Shown here: positions 48,004 to 59,665 of the stretch, in pieces | Numbering within the stretch: the stretch's first letter is position 1 | Layout: each line of letters begins with the position of its first letter | DNA from: Heterocephalus glaber | Lineage: Eukaryota; Chordata; Mammalia; Rodentia; Bathyergidae | Length of the DNA: 64,000 nt | Assembly (NCBI RefSeq): GCF_000247695.1 | Contig: NW_004624848.1 | Span: 1,767,574 to 1,831,573 of the forward strand | Direction: 5' to 3' | Notes under the pieces: generated by a model | What the model was told of the DNA's origin: nothing | The model's input: the letters and a program-made list of their open reading frames with translations, nothing else | The model's database searches: none | Made by a program: the position numbers and the translations under genes

Positions 48004-49330
48004 ATGTGCACATGCTGAAGTATGCAGATTTACTGTCATGGAAAGACTTTGTTGTAACTATGAAGATCTCTTCAGTTTATGTCTGCTCTTCAATGGTTTG
48101 AGTTGGGCATGGGTAACTCTAGCCATTTCCCTTTGGTCCAAATTCCAACCACCTCCATTAATTTGGAAGAGATGGGTGCAGTGTAGTTGGCACAGCACCA
48201 AGTTCTCCAGAAATGAAGTACAGTACTGTTGATAACATAAGACAATCTAGATATTGACATGCAGAAAAAAAATAATTAACAGTAACAAGTGTGCTACCCT
48301 AGCAACAACAACAAAATAAACAATATTATTAGAGTGAAAGACAGGCTGGAAATTGACTTATCATAAGTAGCAATACCCTGAACCATAGAAAAGAGATGTA
48401 TAATTATAATTTAGACATAAAAATAAACTGAATATCTATATACAGTAACTACTGAATGTAATGACTATACCACCATTAACAATAGAAAAGTTTAAAGCAA
48501 TAATAGAATGCAGTTAACTAAATATCTAAAGATTAATAAACCTTAATAGTAATACTAGTAAAGATTGAGTGAATGAAAGAAATAAAATTTGAAAAATAAA
48601 GCAGGGAAATGTGAGATAGATATCCTATTAAGGACTAAATAAAATTAATAGAATTATCTAAAAACAGAAAAGAAAAAGAAGAAAACAGACACAAAATAAA
48701 AATAGAAGAATAAAATAAAAGGAAAACAGAAAAAACCTAATACCCCCAAAATCCATGAAGAAAAAGAAAAGAAAAGAAAAAAATGAGTCAAAAATATTCC
48801 TTCCTATTTCTTTCCAGGGTGTGCAGCTTTGGAGTCCAACAGATATAGGGGAGGGATAGTGAGCCACTGCTAATACTTATTTTGTTTCCACACTCACATT
48901 TTTGTGTGTAATCCTGAATCCCACCCTGCTTTTCCCCCTGGGCACTGTTGGTCAATGGTTTCCTCTGTAAGACTGTTGTCACTTTGGAAACTCCAAATTT
49001 CAGTGTTCCTCTGTGTACCCCATGTTATGGCTTTCGCCACCTAGCTTTATGGCCTGTGGGATTGTGAAGGGCCCCCTCTGATCCAGAGGCACTTCTGTCC
49101 ATACACTCCAGGCTGTGGCAATTGTCCAAGCCAAGGCATATCCCTTGTGTCAGTAGAGACAGCTGCCCCTCCCTGGGAGACAGGATCAGCTTTCCAGATT
49201 GTCTCATTCTTTCTTCTGCATCGTGCTCCATTTCTCCAGCTTCTCTGAAGTTTGTAATTTTTCTGTCAGCTCTCTCCCAATTTCTGGTGACCTACTTCTT
49301 TTTTTTTCTCCTCATCAAATTGTGATTTTC
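48002..49330 (-). mobile_element. Possible LINE-1 5' UTR region, with A-rich part
   Basis: This lies exactly upstream (on the minus strand) of the ORF1 piece and has no other explanation. 48790-49320 is GC-richer and carries several overlapping frames, as L1 5' UTRs often do, while 48240-48790 is A-rich. No diagnostic consensus is certain, so the assignment rests mainly on position. Confidence 0.35.
48655..48790. repeat. A-rich low-complexity tract
   Basis: AAAAGAAAAAGAAG-type repeats and AAAAGAAAAGAAAA runs dominate. Confidence 0.85.
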
Positions 49331-49489
49331 CAAGAGTCTCAATTCCAGGTCCCAGAGGGATTATTTAATTAGAATTTTTTAAAATGACAATTACCAGATC
49401 ATCAAAAGCCACAAAAAATGAAGAAAAAAATCTAAAATGATTAACTCTACAGAATCAAAAAATTAAGAAAAAATCTAAAACGATAAGCT

Positions 49490-49774
49490 CTACAGAATAA
49501 AAACTGTCATCTATTACTGAGAAAGACTAAGGAAAATTCAAAGAAATGGAGCTAAAGTATTCATGAGTTGGAAGACACAATACATAAATCTGTCAATTTT
49601 ACCTAAATCGGTTTATGGGATTAAAACTGTCCTAATCTGTGTCTGTGGAAGGGGGGGCCTGACAGGCTAATTCTAAGTTTTATATGAAAATGAAAACATT
49701 CATTATCCAGAATAATGAAGAGGATCTTGAAAATCAAAGCTATAAGGCTTACACTAATGAATTTTTCGAGTCTT
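49490..49774 (+). mobile_element. LINE-1 ORF2 fragment, sense
   Basis: AAGTATTCATGAGTTGGAAGACACAATACATAAATCTGTCAATT and GGGCCTGACAGGCTAATTCTAAGTTTTATATG match the part of L1 ORF2 between reverse transcriptase and the C-terminus in sense orientation. It is diverged and ends abruptly at the antisense L1 that follows. Confidence 0.65.
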
Positions 49775-51230
49775 TTTTCCCCTGCTTTACTGAATTGTAA
49801 TTGACATCAATATTGTGCATATTTAAAATGCAAAATGTGATTATTTAATATGCATATATATCATGAAATGACCACGATGAAACTAATCAACACTTCCATA
49901 ACTTCACATAGTTACCTTTTCTGTGTATGTAGTGAGAATTCTTATATGGAAGACCAGATGAGAACCATGAGGCGTAATTGGCCTCCTTGGTGAGTGCTGA
50001 GGAGAAAGAGGGCATGCAAGTGTGCTAACACGCTGCAGGGAAAAGTAAACACACCTGAGATTAAGTTGTTTCCTTGGAGAAGTACCATGGAGGGAGGAAG
50101 AAGATGAATCCTGTGAAACCCTAATTGCTCGCTCCCGTGTCTTACTGAAGAAAACCAAGGTGCACCAGTCGTTTGGGGCTCCATGTTGGAGGGAGACATG
50201 CATCCCCTGGCACCCCAGATTTTAACCTGTTTCTGTGTCTCTTTAGTTTTCACCCACATTACCCCTTGGTCAGGTTCAAGCTTGTAGGCTGGTTCCTACA
50301 CCCTTTGATTCTCTTACCAAATTTCAAGTATAGAAGTTAATATTACCTTTAAGTTTATAATTCATGAGTCACTATGCTGTATATTTGATCCCCAGAATTT
50401 ATTCATCTTATAGCTGAAAATTAGTGCCTTTTCCCAACATATCCTCATTCCCTTTCTCTACAAATACTACCTCCACCCCAGCCCCCAGCAACCACACTCT
50501 ACTCCATGCTTCTGAGTTCATTTGTAAAAGATTCCCCATTTAAATGAGATACCAAAGTATTTACTTTGTCTGTCTTATTTCACTTTGTGTAGTGTCATCC
50601 AGGTTCATCCATGCTGTTTACAATGGCAAGATTTTGTTCTTTTTATGGTTAAACAATATTCCACTGAACTTTTATATAAACTCTATTTTCTGTATCTATC
50701 ATTGGATATGTTCATTCTTTCCATAGCTTGGCTTCTTTAAGTAATATTACAGTGAATATAGGGGTGCAGTTATCTCTTAGATATACTCATTTTATTTCCT
50801 CTGGCTATATGCCTAAAAATAGGACTGTTTGATTATATAATATTTCCATGTTTAGCTTTTTGAAGAAACTACATACTGTTCTCCATAATGACTATACAAA
50901 TTGACATTCTCACCAACAGTGAGAAATGGTACAATCACCAACAGTTACCTTTTAAAAATTTTTTGATCCTAACTATCCTAACAGACACAAAGTGTGCTTT
51001 TGATTTGTCTTTTCCTGTTGGTTAGTGATGTTGGTCAGCTTTTTATGCACTTGTTGTCCATTTGTATGTCTTCCAGGAAGAAATGATCATTCAGGTCCTA
51101 TGTCCATTTTTTTCACTGGGCAATGTCCACTTTTGTTAGTAAGTTGTAGGAGTTTATTTTTTCTTTCTGGATTTTCTTCTAGAAGTTTTACAGTTTCAAG
51201 TTCTGCATTCTGTCATATATGGGTGAAAAG
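49775..51230 (-). mobile_element. LINE-1, antisense, 3' UTR and ORF2 end, interrupted by an insert
   Basis: From the left: an antisense old-L1 3' UTR (GACCACGATGAAACTAATCAACAC, TAACTTCACATAGTTACC), the 49945-50306 insert, then ACCAAATTTCAAGTATAG, CTATGCTGTATATTTGATC, the GTGTCATCCAGGTTCATCC segment, CTGTTCTCCATAATGACTATAC and CCAACAGTGAG. These are consecutive parts of an antisense L1. It ends about 51230 near TTTTACAGTTTCAAG. Confidence 0.8.
49945..50306. mobile_element. LTR-like insert of about 360 bp inside the antisense L1
   Basis: The L1 sequence stops at GAGAATTCTTA and resumes at TTCTCTTACC as if continuous, with about 360 bp of unrelated, GC-richer DNA between. The insert can be framed with TG at 49947 (TGGAAGACCAG) and CA at 50300 (TTCCTACA), the form of an LTR. 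No 4-6 bp duplication matches exactly, and neither strand shows a clear AATAAA, so LTR status is plausible, not shown. It could also be a SINE or small DNA element of unknown type. Two overlapping minus frames (about 100 codons each) fill it, without known domains. Confidence 0.5.
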
Positions 51231-51439
51231 TTTCACTTATTAAGTCTGAATTTTATAGGTCTAAAATAAATGTTTCAACAGCCATTAGAAAACTGTGATA
51301 GATTTCTATCACTGTAATAGAGAATTTTTCTCCATCATAACTTATTCAGGGTGACAGCAAGGGAAAGAGTCTCCAATTCATGCACTGGTGAAAAGCAGAT
51401 ACCCTGAGTTAGGAGCTAAAGAAAGCATCAAAAATATAA
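51231..51439. other. No gene recognised; join between two LINE-1 pieces
   Basis: Sequence between the antisense L1 end and the sense L1 start; unassigned. Confidence 0.3.
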
Positions 51440-53420
51440 TACATTTTTGCTAAGTAGGCTTGCAGGGATTCAAGGATGGTTCAACATATGCAGGTAAATA
51501 AATGTAATACATCATTTAAATAAAAGCAAAGATTAAAATATATGATCATCTCAATAGGTGCAGAAAAAGTCCTTGACAAAAAATCCATACATTCAAGATG
51601 AAAATCCTAGCCATTTATGACAAATCTAGGCCAGCATCATATTAAGTGGGAAAAAGGTGAAAATTTTACCTCTAAAATTAGGAACAGGATAAGGATGTCC
51701 TCTATCATGACTCCTGTTCAATATAGTACACAAAACATTAGCTAGATCATTCAGGAAAGAGAAATAAAAAGAATTTGTAAAGGAAAGGACGCAGTGAAAT
51801 TATTATTTGCAGATGAAATGAACGTTTCCATAGAAGACCCAAAAAATTGCATGATAAGACTCCTAGCACTGAATCCCAACTTCAGTAATGTAGCAGGATA
51901 CAGAATCATTGCCCAAAAATCAACAGTGTTTCCCTACACAGATAAGAAATTCACTGAGAAAAAATAAGAAAATAATACCAATCACAATAAAATCAAGAAC
52001 AATTAAATACTTAGGAATTAGCCTAACTAAAGAAGTGGAAGATCTCTATGATGAAAACTTCAGTATTCTGATAAAGGAGATCGAGGAAGAGATCAGAAAA
52101 TGGAAAGATATTCCCTATTCCTAGTTAGGTGGAATCAACATAGGCACAATCAGTGTCTGTGCTTTCAAAACTGATATGCAATTTTAATGCAATCATGAAA
52201 ATGTTAACATTCCTCACCAAGCTGGAAAATACAATTATGAAGTTTATACTGAACCAAAGGAGACTCGGAATAAGAAAAGCAAAAAAAAAGAAAAGAAAAG
52301 CAATCTTGTGCAACAAGAGCAAAGCAGGATTCATTATGACTCCAAATTTCAAGTTATACTACAAAGCTACCGTGATAAAAGCAACATGGTACTAGCACAA
52401 AAATGGACATCAGGATAAATGGAACAGAATAGAGGATGCAGAAACACCAAGCACATTCAGTCATCTGATCTTTGCCAAAGAGTCCAAAAACATATTCTAG
52501 AGAAAGACAGCCTCTTTAATAAATGGTACTGTCCCCATACAAAAGATGGCATCCAGACCCATATCTGTTACCATATCTACCAAGATGAAATCAAAATGAA
52601 TCAGAGATGTACATATTAAAAGAAGCAATCTGCTGGAAGGCAAAATAAGGACAGCTCTTGAAGATGTAGGAACAGTTAATGACTTTCCAAACAGAACACC
52701 ATTTGCACAATAAATAACAGCAAGAATCAGCAAATGAAATTATATAAAATTAAAACACTTCTGCACAGTAAAGAAAACAAGCAGTAGAGTGAGCAGACAA
52801 CCTACTGAATGGGAAGAAAAAAATTAACAGCTACTCTTCTGTCAGTGGACTATGTCTAGGATATATAAAGAATTCAAAATAATTGGACCACAGAATAAGA
52901 GGTCCAATCAAAAATTGGACAACTGGAATGAATAGACACTTCTTAGCAGAAGAAGGAAAAGTGGCCAATAAATACATTAAAATATGTTCAACATTTCTGG
53001 CCACTGGCAAAATACAAACTAAAACAACACTGATTACATCTTACTCCAGAAAGAATGGCTATCGTCAAGAAATCAAATAACAAATCCTGGTGAGGTTGCA
53101 GGGAAAAAGGAACCTTTCTACAGTGTTGGTGGGAATGTAATCTAGCACAACCATGATGGAAATCAATATGGAGATCCCTTAAAACACTAAAGTTAGAAAT
53201 GTCATTTGACCCAGCTCTTCTCCTTCTAGGTATCTTCCTGAAGAGATGAGGACATCATATGGCACTGACACATGCACACCCACAGTAGGTAATGCTCAAT
53301 AACAGATGAATGAATAAAGAAAATATATTGCTTGTACATACCGGAGTATTACTTTGCATAAAGAAGGATGCATTTAAATTATTTCTAAGAAAATGGATGC
53401 AGTTTCTTTGAACTTGTAGT
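51440..53420 (+). mobile_element. LINE-1 ORF2 3' half and 3' end, sense, inactive
   Basis: From the reverse-transcriptase domain to the 3' end: TTCAAGGATGGTTCAACATATGC, the YLGI-type block in the frame 51909-52124 (TIKYLGISLTKEVEDLYDEN), KDSLFNKW at about 52502, and the 3' end CAATATATTGCTTG-like region. The catalytic reverse-transcriptase motif normally FADD reads FADE, with GAA at 51815-51817 in place of the second Asp codon. The frame is broken several times (open pieces 51909-52124, 52153-52395, 52419-52619, 52883-53080). It is non-functional. Confidence 0.9.
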
Positions 53421-56400
53421 TCTAGGGTTCCTTTTCACTACAGGGTGGATCTGTTGCCTTTGGGCCACTGGTTTAGGTGCTAGACAGCAATGGTGGGGAG
53501 CTCAAGGCACAGTGAGGTACATTTCTCACTTGACTCCAGGGACAGAGAGAGGAAAGGCCTGGCATTCCCCGGGGAACCCTCACCAAAGGACAGACCTGCT
53601 GTGACTGCGCACCGCGAAGTCCCACATTTCACAGTGCCCACGCATCACGGACCCTTGGAGATCCAGTCTATAACAACAGCTAATGTAAAATGTAGAGTGC
53701 TATTTAAACTGGCTATTGGGAGCACGGAAGCATTGTCATAGCAATTAAATCTTAACTACCACTTTTGGTTTTATATATATTCTTGACAATATACTGGAAA
53801 AAGCACGAAGGATATCATATTTCCCTTTAATGAAAGAAGGTATAAAATAATAGAGAAAATATTAACCATTCTCACTGGTAGCTTATTTCAATTGTTACCA
53901 GTACTGTATAGGACATGTATACAATTCTCAGATAAAGAATAACAGAATGAAAATGTGTTAGTACTATGGCTGATAATCAGTAAGCTCTCAGTCAACGTTA
54001 ACTTTTTAAAAAATTTGCTAAGTCTTGAATTAATTGCCCTAGACTTTGAATTATGAAAATTCACAGTCATTTGACATAGCTGGTCTTTTACTTTAGCCTC
54101 GTTGAACCTGTTCCCTGCAATAGCAGACATTGTTATGGAAAGAGCTAGACTGTTACTATAGAAGTCTTTCTGCAAGAATTGGGTTTTCAGTGAAAATTGA
54201 AGAATTTGAAAAATATTAATAATTAGCTGCTGATAGGAAGGCTTAAAATACAATCTGTGGCTAAAAGTGGCATATTCTACTCTGGGTGATTGGAGGAAGA
54301 GATGGGGAAATCTTTTACACTTTGCTAATGGTGTTTTATTTCAGAATAAGAAAGATGGAACACTATTGAAAAGCTCTTCCACCAAGGAGTCTCAAGAAAA
54401 TATTGGAAGGAGGTAAGAGTTGAGTCAAGGAACCAGTGATAAGGGGAGTTTGAGGTAGTTTGTCACATTCTGACACCTCAAGTGAGATCGTGCAGAAAGT
54501 GAGAAGGGCAGAAATGGTCCAGAATTGGACAAAGATAGTAAGTTTACTTTGAGATATTTTGGGTCTGACAGGACTACGTTTCCTACACAGGGTGTCCACC
54601 GGTTGGTGTATGAACACATCTAAAAGGGTCTTAGAGTTTGAGATAAGTGTTGCCAGCCTATTGAATAAGTCCTGAGAAGAAGGGAGTGGCTCCTCTCCCT
54701 GTCAGCCCATCATTGTGGGCCTCTTTCACATGACTCATTGTGCGGAAGTTCAGTTTTACTATATATAACCCAAACTCTTCAGTTATGAGAAAAGATTTTG
54801 AATTTATCTTCATCTAAAAAATTCAGATTAGGCAAGTTTGATGCATTTTTGGTTACTGTATTTGTATGACCAAATTTTTTTTTCTGAAAAATAAAGAACA
54901 AAGCAAAAACAAAACATCATAATCAGCTAATTTATGAAACAGACTGAAACATTTTATTCTAGAATTACCTCCGAAAAAGCCAGAAGGAAATTTTTCATCC
55001 TTTTGAGCAGATACCAGTGGCAGTACATGTTTGCAGGTCTACTTTCCTGAAACCGTAGTAGGTGTAAGCCTAGAGAAAACACAGAATTGTTCAAAGCAGA
55101 TTTATTCATTAAAACCTTAGAATGCATTGCACAAAATAGCTTTGAACATTAAAAGCTCCAAACTAGAAAAAACTTCAATATCTATCAACCAGCAACTGAA
55201 AATTATTATTATGATTATTACTCTTTGTATAAACAAATTAAATCTCAAAGACAAGTGAAGAATATAAATAATATAAAACATATATCAAGCATATATTTGG
55301 TATAGTAACAGCTAATGTAACTTCTTCATGAATATGGGAACTTAAAATATATTATTTAGTGATTCCTATATTTAGTAAGTAAAATAACAAATATTAAAGA
55401 CTCAAAAGCCCCCCCAAATTTCACAGTAGCAGATATCCTTAAGTAAGGGAAAGAAATCTGTCACAATTTTGAGGCTCATGGAGGCATTGTGAGCATGGAG
55501 ATGTTCTGCATCTCAAACTGATGGAGGTCCAGCGGAGTTTGTCTTACACAGGCTCATGTTTTACTTCTTCTAATCCTACAGACATTCCTCCCTCGTATCC
55601 TATATTTTCCGTCACCTGGGTCTGGGTGTACCACTGAGCGAGAGGTTGTAACTCACCCTCACAATTCATCGTGTCTCCCGAAGGTGGCGAACCTGTGGCA
55701 CACGTGCCCCAGTGGCTCTTCCTTATCACTGAGAGCTCTACAATGTTCACTGTCTCGGTTTACAGCACCTGTGTTGCTCGAAGATTTGACTTGACACAGA
55801 GATGTAAATTTTTAGGGTTTCAAAACTCAAAGTAACTGAAAAATGGGGAAATTTAAACCACATTCACAAGTTTGGCACAAAAATGGGACTCGGAGGCATT
55901 TGGTCCAAGGGAGCCCTAAAGAAGCCGGGTGTCTTTTGCAAGGATACAGCCAAGAATGTGCAGTTCACAAGCCGCACACGTGGGACTAAAAGCAGACTCC
56001 TTCTCCACGTCTTTAGTCTACAACAGACTCAATTTTTAAAATTACATTCTCTTCACTTTCCCCCTATTTCATGGTTTCTGCCTGCCCAAGGCAGGGATCT
56101 GAAAATCATAAAAAGCACAAAACAATTTTTCTCTTCAGAGGTTCCTAAAACAAAGTGCAATTTACAGATTTACCTGATCATGATATCAGTCCTTAAATAT
56201 CCTGCTTATCCCAAGTTTTCATACAACGGCTCTTTCATAATTTTCAAGTGGTATGTGGAAATCACAGAGAGTTATGCCAGCCAGTAACAGAGGAATGTTT
56301 TCTCTTAGAGAGATAAGGATCAGGTTAGTGTTCACGGTGCCAGAAACGAGATAAAATATCACTTCCAAACTTGAGCTGTGATCCCCCGTCCTCGGGTCAC

Positions 56401-57787
56401 CCTGCTCTTTATAGGGTTAGCACGCAGACTGGCTCGGGGCTGCTTTTCTGCCATCTGGGGGGTGAGTGTGTCCTCAGGGGCACCCCACACAAGCTGGTCA
56501 CACTAGCAGCACACAATGCACCTGCATGCCACAGTCATGTATATTTTTCAAAGGAAATAAGGCAATCACCAGGTTTATTTTTAAAAGTTAGGTATTTTCA
56601 GTAAAACGTATTTGACCTAGGGTGAAAGCTCTATATTTAGACTATGGAAACTTTTTATTTTTCCCCTTTTGCCCTACTTGCATTTATTTTTTTAACGCAC
56701 CCGTGGCAGAAATTTTATTTTTCAAACAGGAGAATCACCTTTTTTTGAAAACCTCTTGCCTTTCTCACAGTTAACTTTACTAATAATGATTCCAAGTTTT
56801 GCACGGTACTATACTTGATCCTTGGTCAACACTGACATTTATTTGGAGAGAAAAAACAGCTCAATTTATGAACATGCATAAAATTTAATGTCCATTCTGT
56901 TAAAACTTTTTCAAAGAAGACATTTTTCTTAAGACCGAATTTCTTTCTAACATCTCTCATATCATGTAAGTTCACTTTCTCCAAAATTAAAATGCAAAAA
57001 CTGGATTTTCAGATAAAGGCTTTCATAGCAAGTCAGTATTTTGTCCATGTAACCAGATAGAAGCTCTTGGATTGCATGTCATTCAGCACTCTCACTAAAC
57101 AGACCTGAAACCTGAAGCCCAGTGCAGGTATGAACTCCTGGAAGAATTGTCAAAGATAGACCACACCTGGTACAGCTCTAGTACAATAAATCACAGTTGG
57201 GGGAGGAGTTGATCATTAACAGTAAGACAATACCCTTCAGGCTACTGACTGCTATTCCAAGTAAAATCAACACACCGACTCCCTTCTGTATGTTTTCACT
57301 CAAATACAAGTTATTCTGCATTTTGGGAAGCTCTTTTTAAAATTTGATACACAAACTAACCCTGCATCTCTAACTGATTTAGCAATATCAATGAAAAATA
57401 TTTAAACTATATCAGTAATACTGAAAATGTGTAGATACCCTAGACGCAATGCCTTATAAATGTTTCAGTACTATATAGTCATGTGGGATCCATGATCTGC
57501 CAGTATAAATCTCTCATTCAACTCTTCAGTATTCATTTTGACAGATACAGAGAATGAAATGCCAGAGTGTGAACTAGACAAGTATTTTCTGTTTCAGCAC
57601 TGCCACCTGTTGTGTTGTATTTCAGTGATGACCAGTGGGACTGCATACTGCTTTTCCTTTGGAGGTGATGGTGGAGACCAGAAATCATTCACAAACCATA
57701 GGACACAATTTCATTCAAGTTTTTCCTAGACTACAGCATTAAAATGAATCAGTCTTAAAATACATTTTCTCATTACAGAGAACAATG
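53421..57787. other. Repeat-poor block, no gene recognised
   Basis: I recognise no transposable element over about 4.4 kb, the longest such run in this half of the window. Frames of up to 134 codons (plus, 55883-56287) and 121 codons (minus, 53888-54253) occur but have no known domain. A moderately CpG-rich part at 55560-56010 is listed separately. It may hold an exon, a non-coding transcript or conserved regulatory DNA; none of these is shown by the sequence. Confidence 0.4.
55560..56010. promoter_or_regulatory. Moderately CpG-enriched stretch, possible regulatory DNA
   Basis: About 15 CpG in 450 bases, against long CpG-poor flanks, by hand count. The minus frame 55544-55750 runs through its left part, ending EEVKHEPV before TAA-like stop context; no domain is recognised. 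No TATA box or good splice-site pair is assigned. Confidence 0.25.
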
Positions 57788-57892
57788 ACAGAGAGACAGA
57801 GAGAGAGAGGGAGAGAGAGAGAGAAGAAAAGGAGGAAGAGGAGGAGAGGATGAACGAAAAGGAATGAGGAGGAAGAAAGAGAGGTTATATTG
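57788..57892. repeat. (GA)n purine-rich tract
   Basis: GAGAGACAGAGAGAGAGAGG then GAGGAAGAGGAGGAGAGG units; almost purely purine on the plus strand. Confidence 0.95.
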
Positions 57893-58101
57893 TTAGCATA
57901 AACCTATCTACCACAGTAATAGCTGAGGACTTATATCTCAAATACACCAACGTTAATAAAGCCATATCATAAAAAGATATTACAAAAATATCATGGCATT
58001 TTCTACACGTTCATGGTTGAGCATTTACATGATTGCTGTATGAGTCATTCTTTTTCCTCTGTCTCCTGTTATAGTTGGCACTTTAAAAATCTATATAAGT
58101 T

Positions 58102-58269
58102 GAGCCTGGTGTTACAGGCCTGGAACCACAGTATTCTGAGTGGCTGAGGGAGGAATACGTCAAGTTTGAGCCTAGCTGGAGCAACTTGGTAAGACCTTGT
58201 GTCAAAATAAGTCAAAATTAGAAATGGGTTGAGGATGTAGCTCATTGTGAAGGCTTTGGGTTCAATAAA

Positions 58270-58307
<38 letters not shown>
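58102..58307 (+). mobile_element. B1-ID composite SINE with (TG)n tail
   Basis: The B1 half: GAGCCTGGTGTTACAGGCCTGG, AGTATTCTGAGTGGCTGAGG, CAAGTTTGAGCCTAGCTGG and AGACCTTGTGTCAAAATAAG. The ID half: GGTTGAGGATGTAGCTCATTG and GCTTTGGGTTCAATAAATCC. The expected A-rich tail is replaced by about 17 TG units (58273-58306). No exact target duplication was found. This is the clearest B1-ID copy in the window. Confidence 0.8.
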
Positions 58308-58308
<1 letters not shown>

Positions 58309-59429
58309 TCCATACATGCCCTACATAAGTACTAAATCACAGATCATTAATGTCAAATGCTAACATCATCAACAAAAAAAATGCTAGAAAGTGAAATAGT
58401 ACAATTAGTTGTAAAAAATCATCAGTGCCTATAGCCATTTGAGTCACAGATCCAAGTGCAGTAAAACGCATGGGCAAGGTGGGCCACTTTTGTGACTGCT
58501 TCCTTATCATACAGTCTGCCTTTTCCCTTTCTAACCCTTACTCTTTTGTTCAGGCTGTCCTATTTCACTAAATGGGAAAGATAATACCCATCAATATCCT
58601 TAATCATTATTTATGATTTCCTAATTATTGTAAACCACTGTAAACTTTGTCACAGGATCAAAATCGCTCTCGAGTAGTTAGCGCAAGCAGATGTTTACGG
58701 GAACAGGCTCTCCACCTAGGAGAATGCCTTTGTCCCATGGATGTCTCCCTGGAAGCCAGACTACCAGTGCTTAGTTAAGAGAACTTCGCAGTTGGGATAA
58801 TTTTCTTCTTTAGAAACAAACCGGCTCATCCTCCAGCTGGAAGCTCTGACATTTTTGAAAGTAAGAGTGTCGATATATTTCTTGGATAAAGGACAACAAC
58901 CTGCTATTTCTGTAATTCTTTCATTGTTTATAAGAAATTCAGTGTGCTGCTTTAGGTTGTTTTAAAAATTTGTTTCATAAGAGCCACTCAGAAACAAAAT
59001 TAATTATGTACAATATAAAATTCCCAAAGCTCGCCCAAAACATTGGATCATTATGGTTTTTTTCCCTCACCAGTCGTAAGTAAAATTACTGACTTACTCT
59101 CAGGAGCTGCTCTATGGAGTAACCCAGATGGTTGGTCCCCTTTAAACCGCAGCCAATTCTGTTACACTTCCTGGTAACCTAAGATTTTAGGGAGATAATT
59201 GAAGGCATATGATCTCTGCTTTTGCCTGAATTTTCCTAAATGGCATTTCAAAAACACGGCCATTTCTTTCTTTTTCTACTAAATAACCAAGCATCGTTAT
59301 GATTAATAGAGCAATGAATGTGTTATTATATTAGGCAGCGGCAGGCGCTGGGAAGTGAGCATGGGAGTCCTGACCCCTGACTGCAGTTTCTCTACCTACT
59401 CTTAGGGAAAGCCACAAGTTCCGTCAGTA
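58308..59429. other. No gene recognised
   Basis: Unassigned sequence; no frame of note. A slight rise in CpG is seen near 58660-58720 only. Confidence 0.35.
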
Positions 59430-59665
59430 AGAGTGAAAGCTCTATGAGAAACCCAAAGTATAAATAATTCAAAGAGAAAAATAAAAGAAAGAGGACAGGA
59501 AACAGGCAGATGGGAAGGGGTCTGAAGCCTGGAGGGGAGGAGGAGAGGAAGTGAAAGGGAAGAGCTCAGGAGGGACCGGATGTGACGGGTGTGAACCCGG
59601 AACTCCACGGTGAACGTGATTATTGTGTCTTGCACACATACACTAATAAAATAGTTTTAAAAAGA
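59430..59665 (+). mobile_element. LINE-1 3' UTR end, sense
   Basis: TATGAGAAACCCAAAGTATAAATAATTC, a purine-rich stretch (59480-59580) and the end CACACATACACTAATAAAATAG match the same L1 3' UTR type as 42565 and 37020. Only the last part of the element is present, the usual result of 5' truncation. AATAAAA at about 59644 can serve as its polyadenylation signal. Confidence 0.7.

Noticed and set aside
52153..52395. An independent small protein gene
   Set aside because: The translation matches part of L1 ORF2 in the same element as its neighbours.
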